Assembly: GCF_015207245.1 (NCBI RefSeq)
Contig: NZ_JADEXF010000053.1
Location: 1-9,850, forward strand
DNA from: Nostoc cf. edaphicum LEGE 07299
GTDB lineage: Bacteria > Cyanobacteriota > Cyanobacteriia > Cyanobacteriales > Nostocaceae
DNA: 9,850 nucleotides
Direction of reading: 5' to 3'
Of the stretch, positions 5,918-9,850 are shown piece by piece. The notes under the pieces were generated by a model that ran no database searches, had not been told where the DNA came from, and saw only the letters and a program-made list of their open reading frames with translations. Made by a program: the position numbers and the translations under genes. The first letter of the stretch is position 1. Every line of letters starts with the position of its first letter.

Positions 5918-7184
5918 CTTGCTGCAAAAATCGCCCATCCATCGCACCGTATTGAACAATGGACTTGTCGTGCTGGTGGCAGAAAATCCGGCTGCGGACA
6001 TTATTGCAGCGCGAATCTTTGTGCGTGCCGGTAGTTGTAACGAAAACCGGGAGCAAGCAGGATTGGCACATTTGTTATCAGCAGTGATGACAAAAGGATG
6101 TGATGGACTTTCTAGCCTAGAAATTGCAGAAAAAGTCGAGTCTGTAGGGGCGAGTTTGAGTGCAGATGCTGGCACTGATTATTTTCTGCTATCTTTCAAA
6201 ACGGTAACATCCGATTTTGGGGAAATTTTAACATTAGCAGGACGGATTTTGCGATCGCCGACTTTTCCCGAAACTCAAGTCGAACTAGAACGGCGTTTAG
6301 CACTCCAAGATATTCGTTCCCAAAAAGAACAACCGTTCAATGTCGCCTTTGAACAAATGCGGCAGGTAATGTACCAAAATCATCCCTATGCTACATCAGT
6401 GCTGGGAGATGAAACCACTATGAGTAGCTTAACTCGTGCAGATTTAGTGGAGTATCACCAAACTTATTTTCGTCCAGATAATGTAGTAATTAGTATTGCT
6501 GGTAGAGTCACACCCACAGATGCAGCCGCATTGGTGGAAGAAGTTTTTGCTGATTGGCAATCCCCATCTCAGGCACTACCAACACTGAATTTACCTGAGA
6601 TTAAGGTAGAACCGCAGGTAAGACTCAAGCCAGTCCAGACACAACAATCAATTGTGATGCTTGGTTATTTAGGAACATCAGTGAATTCTGTAGACTACGC
6701 CCCATTAAAATTGCTGTGTACCTACTTGGGGAATGGGCTTTCTAGCCGCTTGTTTGTCGAATTGCGGGAAAAACGAGGTTTAGCTTACGAAGTATCTGCC
6801 TTTTACTCCACAAGGCTCTTTCCAGCGTCCTTTGTAGTTTATATTGGTACAGCACCGGAGAATACCAGCATTGCCCTAGAAGGACTGCATACAGAAGTAG
6901 ATTTGTTATGTACCACTGAAGTTTCCGAAAGCGCACTCCAAGCTGCTAAAAATAAGATCCTGGGGCAATACGCCTTGGGTAAACAAACCAACGGGCAAAT
7001 TGCTCAGATATACGGCTGGTATGAAATTTTGGGCTTAGGAATTGATTTTGACACTAAGTTTCAAGAATTGATTGCGGCGGTGAGTGCCAAGGATGCGATC
7101 GCTTCAGCTTGTAAATATTTAAAAGAGCCTTACTTGTCTTTAGTTGGTCAAGAAGAAGCAATTAATCGAGCGATCACGAACTGA
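5910..7184 (+). CDS. M16-family peptidase, non-catalytic partner subunit
   Basis: A 424-aa M16B protein from ATG 5910, or 431 aa from ATG 5889, 21 nt earlier and inside the heptamer array. The later start is preferred because the extra seven residues are pure repeat. The zinc motif is lost: H54-L-L-S-A58 replaces HxxEH, so it should not bind zinc or cleave peptides alone. The substrate-binding motif is intact: L-R-E-K-R289-G-L-A-Y293. This is the reverse of the upstream subunit, which fits an alpha/beta heterodimer like mitochondrial processing peptidase or paired bacterial M16B proteins. The other family segments are present (V-L-N-N-G-L-V-V-L-V near the start, H-P-Y-A-T-S-V-L-G, and N-V-V-I-S-I-A-G). 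No export signal and no Shine-Dalgarno sequence; the leader is entirely heptamers. Probably co-transcribed with the catalytic subunit. Confidence 0.92.
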   Translation: MTTLLQKSPIHRTVLNNGLVVLVAENPAADIIAARIFVRAGSCNENREQAGLAHLLSAVMTKGCDGLSSLEIAEKVESVGASLSADAGTDYFLLSFKTVTSDFGEILTLAGRILRSPTFPETQVELERRLALQDIRSQKEQPFNVAFEQMRQVMYQNHPYATSVLGDETTMSSLTRADLVEYHQTYFRPDNVVISIAGRVTPTDAAALVEEVFADWQSPSQALPTLNLPEIKVEPQVRLKPVQTQQSIVMLGYLGTSVNSVDYAPLKLLCTYLGNGLSSRLFVELREKRGLAYEVSAFYSTRLFPASFVVYIGTAPENTSIALEGLHTEVDLLCTTEVSESALQAAKNKILGQYALGKQTNGQIAQIYGWYEILGLGIDFDTKFQELIAAVSAKDAIASACKYLKEPYLSLVGQEEAINRAITN

Positions 7185-7290
7185 GAATGTGCCGCAGCTA
7201 CGCCCGTCGGAGATATTGGAAAATGCAGCAGCTGTTTTTTAGACCAAGCGGCTGTACCATTAGCATGAGAATATTCTGGGAGTGAATTCC
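7185..7290. other. Gap with repeat remnant and possible weak terminator
   Basis: GCCGCAGCTACGCCCGTCGG at 7191-7210 resembles half of the short GC-rich palindromes common in Nostoc-type genomes. CAGCT (7195-7199) can pair with AGCTG (7230-7234), directly followed by TTTTTT (7235-7240), a weak candidate for factor-independent termination after the M16 pair. GGGAG (7278-7282) is the ribosome-binding site of the next gene. Confidence 0.35.
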
Positions 7291-8265
7291 ATGCAACGCA
7301 GCCTGACAGCAAGTATTTTGAGTTACTTAAAATTACTATATCCAACTGTAAATCGCTGTAAAATGGAAAAACGGCCAAAGAGGTCTAAATCTTTATCAGC
7401 CATTGAAATACTCTTGTTTTCTGCTACGCCTCTGTTTATTACCTCAACGGCTGTAGTATCAATAGCAGCCCCACAAAAAATTGCCCAAGTAAATCCTGGA
7501 AATAGCATCAACCGCCCTAGCCTGAAAGTTGGTAGTCAAGGCGAACGTGTAGCTGAACTTCAGGCAGCTCTAAAACTTTTGGGTTTTTATTCTGGTGCAG
7601 TAGATGGTATTTATAGTGAAAATACAGCTAGTGCTGTTTCCCGGTTTAAACAAGCAGCTGGCTTGAATCCAGATGGCATTGTTGATGGCAGCACTTGGCA
7701 ACGACTTTTTCCTAATCAACCAGTAGCAGCATCAACCGTCCCTTCATCCCAGCCAAGATTTAATTCAGCTACAAATTTTCCTGTTCCCACCCAGGCTAGT
7801 AACCTCACCAACCTTGCAAATCCCAACCCCAACCCTCCGAGACAAGCTGTAACACAAGTTCCAACCAGACCAAAACCTACTACTCCAAAAAAAGCTGTAA
7901 CCCAAGTTCCGACCAACCCTGAGCCAAGACCTGCTACTCCCAGAAAACCTACGACTTCTAGCACTAAGAAACCGCCGCAGCGTACTACATCAACTACTCG
8001 AACTCAGTCAAACACAACTACAAAACGAACTCCTGGTATTCAATACACCTCAGAAGGATTGCCAATTTTGCGTATAGGATTACGTGGTTCTGAAGTTGTT
8101 AAGTTGCAACAACAACTGAAAAAGCTTGGTTTCTTGAAAGGTGATGCCGATGGAGACTTTGGCGAGACAACCGAAGCAGCGGTGAAAGCAGCACAAAAGC
8201 GCTATGGCTTAGAACCTGACGGTGTAGTTGGTGGCTCTACCTGGGAGATTCTTTTGCGGCGTTAG
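7291..8265 (+). CDS. Protein with two peptidoglycan-binding domains
   Basis: A 324-aa protein from ATG 7291, chosen because GGGAG (7278-7282) lies 8 nt upstream; GTG 7282 would add three residues. A hydrophobic segment at about 38-60 after a basic stretch (K-R-P-K-R-S-K) suggests a long signal peptide or membrane anchor. ATG 7363 would give a more usual signal peptide and is a real alternative start. Two PG_binding_1 domains follow: about 77-140 (L-K-V-G-S-Q-G-E-R-V-A-E-L-Q to G-S-T-W-Q-R-L-F) and about 260-322 (L-R-I-G-L-R-G-S-E-V-V-K-L-Q to G-S-T-W-E-I-L-L). They are separated by a Pro/Thr/Lys-rich linker of about 110 residues with a repeated A-V-T-Q-V-P-T. No catalytic domain is present, so it should bind cell-wall peptidoglycan outside the inner membrane; its exact role is unknown. 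It lies downstream of the M16 pair on the same strand, but its own leader suggests separate expression. Confidence 0.9.
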   Translation: MQRSLTASILSYLKLLYPTVNRCKMEKRPKRSKSLSAIEILLFSATPLFITSTAVVSIAAPQKIAQVNPGNSINRPSLKVGSQGERVAELQAALKLLGFYSGAVDGIYSENTASAVSRFKQAAGLNPDGIVDGSTWQRLFPNQPVAASTVPSSQPRFNSATNFPVPTQASNLTNLANPNPNPPRQAVTQVPTRPKPTTPKKAVTQVPTNPEPRPATPRKPTTSSTKKPPQRTTSTTRTQSNTTTKRTPGIQYTSEGLPILRIGLRGSEVVKLQQQLKKLGFLKGDADGDFGETTEAAVKAAQKRYGLEPDGVVGGSTWEILLRR

Positions 8266-8271
8266 GCTTAT

Positions 8272-8297
8272 CCCTACTCTTAAAGCTTTAAATAGGG
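8272..8297. terminator. Possible terminator hairpin after the peptidoglycan-binding gene
   Basis: CCCTA (8272-8276) pairs with TAGGG (8293-8297) around the perfect palindrome TTAAAGCTTTAA (8280-8291), with a small internal mismatch. It begins 7 nt after the stop codon. There is no immediate T-run, though TCTTTTA follows about 12 nt later. A weak call. Confidence 0.4.
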
Positions 8298-8338
8298 TAT
8301 GAAAGTTAATCTTTTAAAAATCTAGAATTTAGATTCTT

Positions 8339-8453
8339 AGCGCCTTTGCGTCGGCAGTCGCTCATGGAGAGCCAGTCAGTTCCAGGGGTTCCCCCGTTCT
8401 AGGAACTGGCGTGGAAACCCCAGACGCTCTCTACAAGACGCGACGCCAACGCC
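8339..8453. repeat. Imperfect long palindromic interspersed repeat
   Basis: A GC-rich block in AT-rich surroundings. The core hairpin is CAGTTCC (8376-8382) against GGAACTG (8402-8408). The outer arms are related inverted sequences: TTTGCGTCGGCAGTCGCTCA to GGAGAGCC on the left, and GAGAG-related ACGCTCTCTACAAGACGCGA ending CGCCAACGCC on the right. It resembles multi-copy palindromic repeats known between genes in Nostoc/Anabaena. No coding potential. Confidence 0.6.
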
Positions 8454-8503
8454 ATTAATATACCTCGTGATTTCAGTCACTTCAAACGGCTGGAACTCTC
8501 ATT

Positions 8504-8749
8504 ATGTTATTCAAAGGATCGAGCTTGAAAGCTTTTGAAAACTCCAATCTCAGTACAAATGTTTCAAAATTCGAATTGCTATCTATGTTCAGCCTCAGTC
8601 GCATTGTTACAAAAATTGTGAATAATGCCTACAGATATACGCCATCAGAGGGAATCATTACAGTGTTAGCCAGAGTTGAGAAGTCAGCACGGGCTAAACG
8701 CCCCGCTACCGCTAACAGCATCTTCTCACTCCCAATACGGTTCGGATAA
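8504..8749 (+). pseudogene. Histidine kinase N-box fragment fused to repeat DNA
   Basis: An 81-codon open frame. Residues 32-57 (S-R-I-V-T-K-I-V-N-N-A-Y-R-Y-T-P, then S-E-G-I-I-T-V-L) match the N-box region at the start of a HATPase_c domain. N41 is the metal-binding Asn, and the R-Y-T-P tail is typical of BaeS/EnvZ-like kinases. The preceding residues may be the DHp-to-ATPase linker. After about residue 60 the frame runs into a GC-rich palindromic repeat (K-S-A-R-A-K-R-P-A-T-A-N-S) and ends. There is no sensor, phospho-accepting His, G1 or G2 box, and no ribosome-binding site at the ATG. This is a relic, not a working gene. It differs in sequence from the kinase fragments at 2684 and 3689, so it need not come from them. 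Confidence 0.65.
8685..8720. repeat. GC-rich interspersed repeat in the kinase fragment
   Basis: The block starts CAGCACGGGCTAAACGCCCC and ends GCTACCGCTAACAGCA. It contains a GGGC-TAAAC-GCCC hairpin. I recognise this kind of sequence as an intergenic repeat of heterocystous cyanobacteria, but only from memory. It forms the C-terminal end of the open frame at 8504-8749, so it marks the breakpoint of the kinase fragment. Confidence 0.55.
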
Positions 8750-8756
8750 GACTCGA

Positions 8757-8780
8757 TCCCCCCAACCCCCCTTAAAAAGC
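8757..8780. repeat. C-run interspersed repeat, left copy
   Basis: ATCCCCCCAACCCCCCTTAA followed by AAAGC, a variant of the 'CCCCCTTAAAAAGGGGG' repeats frequent between cyanobacterial genes. Only one arm is present here; the related sequence in reverse orientation is at 9027-9057. Confidence 0.6.
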
Positions 8781-8848
8781 TATCCATTAGTCACATCTTT
8801 CTTTACAATCTTGAAACGCTTGTTTTGTCGGCATCTTGAACACTGAGG

Positions 8849-8866
8849 TGTCAAATATACTTGACA
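8849..8866. promoter_or_regulatory. 18-bp inverted repeat, operator-like
   Basis: TGTCAA-N6-TTGACA, perfect half-sites with an ATATAC spacer. The shape fits a dimeric regulator's operator, and the right half also equals a -35 consensus, but no good -10 lies 16-18 nt downstream and no gene starts nearby. It may be chance. Confidence 0.3.
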
Positions 8867-9026
8867 GATTGGCTCTTAGTCTTCTCGCTAAAATTAGGTT
8901 TTTATTGAGAATTGACGACGAACGAATCAGGGTTAGAAAAAGCGTGAGTGAATACTCTCGTAAATGTTGAGAAAGATCCGGGTAATGGATAGCCCTTATA
9001 AAGGGGAGGAAACAACATTTCTTTTT

Positions 9027-9057
9027 CCCCCCTTTCCAAGGGGGGATTAAGGGGGGT
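9027..9057. repeat. C/G-run hairpin repeat, right copy
   Basis: CCCCCCTT (9027-9034) pairs perfectly with AAGGGGGG (9038-9045) across a 3-nt loop, followed by ATTAAGGGGGGT. The part from 9038 on is the reverse complement type of the left copy at 8757-8780. It could also stop transcription in either direction. Confidence 0.65.
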
Positions 9058-9151
9058 AATTCGACTTGTGTATACACGGTAGCCTAAAAGGAGAGAGGAA
9101 TGGAAGTGAGGTTAAAGTGTATTGCTTCCATTCGAGAACCGCCATAGTTAA

Positions 9152-9180
9152 TTGACAATAGTGCATCTTGTCTGTCTAAA
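9152..9180 (+). promoter_or_regulatory. Sigma70-type promoter for the SnoaL-like gene
   Basis: A perfect -35 TTGACA (9152-9157), a 17-nt spacer and a -10-like TCTAAA (9175-9180, 4 of 6 matches to TATAAT). Transcription would start near 9187, giving a leader of about 39 nt that contains the AGAGGA ribosome-binding site at 9211-9216. Predicted by consensus only. Confidence 0.5.
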
Positions 9181-9225
9181 TAAATAACTAGAGTTCGCCT
9201 AATTTTCAGTAGAGGAACAGCAGCA

Positions 9226-9648
9226 ATGTCTTCCATTGAGGAGAACAAAATAATTGCTCAACGGTGGATGGAACTTATTAGCGAGCATAAAATCGAAGAA
9301 ATTTGCGAGATAACCGCCTCGAATTGGAAAATGCACGGTGGTTTACCAGGACTTCCCCTTGGCCCTGAAGGGGTACGCAAACTCTTTGGCTCATTTGGCC
9401 CTATCCAGCAGAAATGGACAATTGAAGACGTAATCGCTGAAGGTGACAAAGTTGTTGTGCGTGCGACTAATACCTGCATTCAGGAGAGTTTTCTTGGCAT
9501 ACCTAGTCGCGGCCGTCAACAGACATTCACTGCTACATTCATTCATTATATTGCCGACGGCAAGATAATTGAAACCTGGCGAAACGCTGACGACCTTGGA
9601 CGGGTTCTTCAGCTTGGGGCACGGATTGAACCAGGAATATCTGAGTAA
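9226..9648 (+). CDS. SnoaL-like (ester cyclase/NTF2-fold) protein
   Basis: A 140-aa soluble protein of the SnoaL-like branch of the NTF2 superfamily. Marks are the N-terminal helix E-E-N-K-I-I-A-Q-R-W-M-E-L-I, H37 in N-W-K-M-H-G-G-L-P-G, G-P-E-G-V-R-K-L-F, the strand D-K-V-V-V-R-A-T, then F-L-G-I-P-S-R-G-R-Q and the closing D-G-K-I-I-E-T-W-R-N-A-D-D-L-G. Founding members cyclise polyketide esters, but most genomic relatives are uncharacterised and no polyketide genes are present here, so the substrate cannot be named. AGAGGA (9211-9216) lies 9 nt before the ATG, which supports the start. Apparently a single-gene unit with its own promoter and a palindrome downstream. Confidence 0.88.
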   Translation: MSSIEENKIIAQRWMELISEHKIEEICEITASNWKMHGGLPGLPLGPEGVRKLFGSFGPIQQKWTIEDVIAEGDKVVVRATNTCIQESFLGIPSRGRQQTFTATFIHYIADGKIIETWRNADDLGRVLQLGARIEPGISE

Positions 9649-9761
9649 TAGCAGTAGTTGATTAAAACTATTGTTGTGTTAACCAGCTATCTGTTCAGCA
9701 CAGACAAGAATTTTGAAAAGAGATAAGTAGGTAGACATAATTAAATATAAAATAAACTCTT

Positions 9762-9827
9762 AGTTTGTAGTGAGCGATTTATCGCTCAGAGCAAGGATTA
9801 TCAGGACTAAAGTCCTTACTACAAACT
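9762..9827. repeat. Nested palindromic repeat after the SnoaL-like gene
   Basis: Outer arms AGTTTGTAGT (9762-9771) and ACTACAAACT (9818-9827) are perfect inverted repeats. Inside are two further hairpins: GAGCGA-TTTA-TCGCTC (9772-9787) and AGGACT-AA-AGTCCT (9803-9816). The 'GTTTGTAGT...AGGACTTTAGTCCT' pattern is familiar from intergenic repeats of heterocystous cyanobacteria. It may also end transcription of the upstream gene, although it lies over 110 nt past the stop codon. Confidence 0.75.
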
Positions 9828-9850
9828 TTAAATTTATTTATGCCTAGATA

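Larger units (their letters stand above)
8750..9225. other. Gene-poor, repeat-bounded region before the SnoaL-like gene
   Basis: No gene that I trust. C/G-run repeats occur in inverted orientation at both sides (8757-8780 and 9027-9057). Between them is a minus-strand open frame of 96 codons (8787-9077) whose start lies outside the right-hand repeat and whose first residues are translated repeat. It matches no family I know. An 18-bp inverted repeat sits at 8849-8866. The right end holds the promoter and leader of the next gene. Confidence 0.5.

Noticed and set aside
5819..6175. Minus-strand frames rich in C-H-L-S-F-V-I repeats
   Set aside because: They are the heptamer array read on the opposite strand plus antisense of the second M16 gene. 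The repetitive peptide is an artefact of the tandem repeats.
8787..9077. Minus-strand open frame of 96 codons
   Set aside because: Its N-terminal part is translated C/G-run repeat, it has no recognisable domain, and no ribosome-binding site was seen. Treated as non-coding.

Overview
The window looks like chromosomal DNA from a filamentous, heterocyst-type (Nostocales-like) cyanobacterium. The evidence is a chlorophyll-biosynthesis gene (chlM), eight copies of the cyanobacterial HIP1 octamer GCGATCGC, a heptanucleotide tandem array of the kind called STRR in Calothrix/Anabaena, and many short palindromic interspersed repeats in gaps and inside broken genes. No tRNA, rRNA, CRISPR array, transposase or phage gene was seen.

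Layout. 1-464: a gene-free leader with a tandem duplication and two hairpins, the second just upstream of chlM. 465-1151: chlM, followed by a strong hairpin. 1296-1676: a small protein that I cannot name with certainty, convergent with a YdcF/SanA-type (DUF218) membrane-anchored protein on the minus strand (1771-2376). 2684-4375: the remains of a two-component locus, with a C-terminal histidine-kinase fragment, an intact REC-AraC response regulator (2871-3662), and a second kinase that lacks its N-terminus, has Lys where the N-box Asn should be, and is interrupted in frame by a 27-bp palindrome-like insert carrying a stop. 4543-7184: two M16 peptidase-family genes in tandem, joined by 16 heptamers that run from the stop codon of the first gene to the start of the second. 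7291-8265: a secreted or anchored protein with two peptidoglycan-binding domains. 8266-9225: a repeat-rich stretch holding a third histidine-kinase scrap fused to repeat sequence. 9226-9648: a SnoaL-like protein with a recognisable promoter and ribosome-binding site. 9649-9850: a palindromic repeat.

How the genes fit together. The best functional unit is the M16 pair. The first subunit has the full zinc site (HxxEH plus a distal Glu) but has lost the Arg/Tyr substrate-binding pair. The second has lost HxxEH but keeps R-G-L-A-Y. This predicts an obligate heterodimer with split active-site functions. The second unit is a decaying two-component system whose regulator survives while both flanking kinases are broken. 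The remaining genes look like independent single transcription units. Three separate kinase fragments in under 10 kb, two of them fused to or split by small palindromic repeats, suggest that such repeats have repeatedly damaged genes here.
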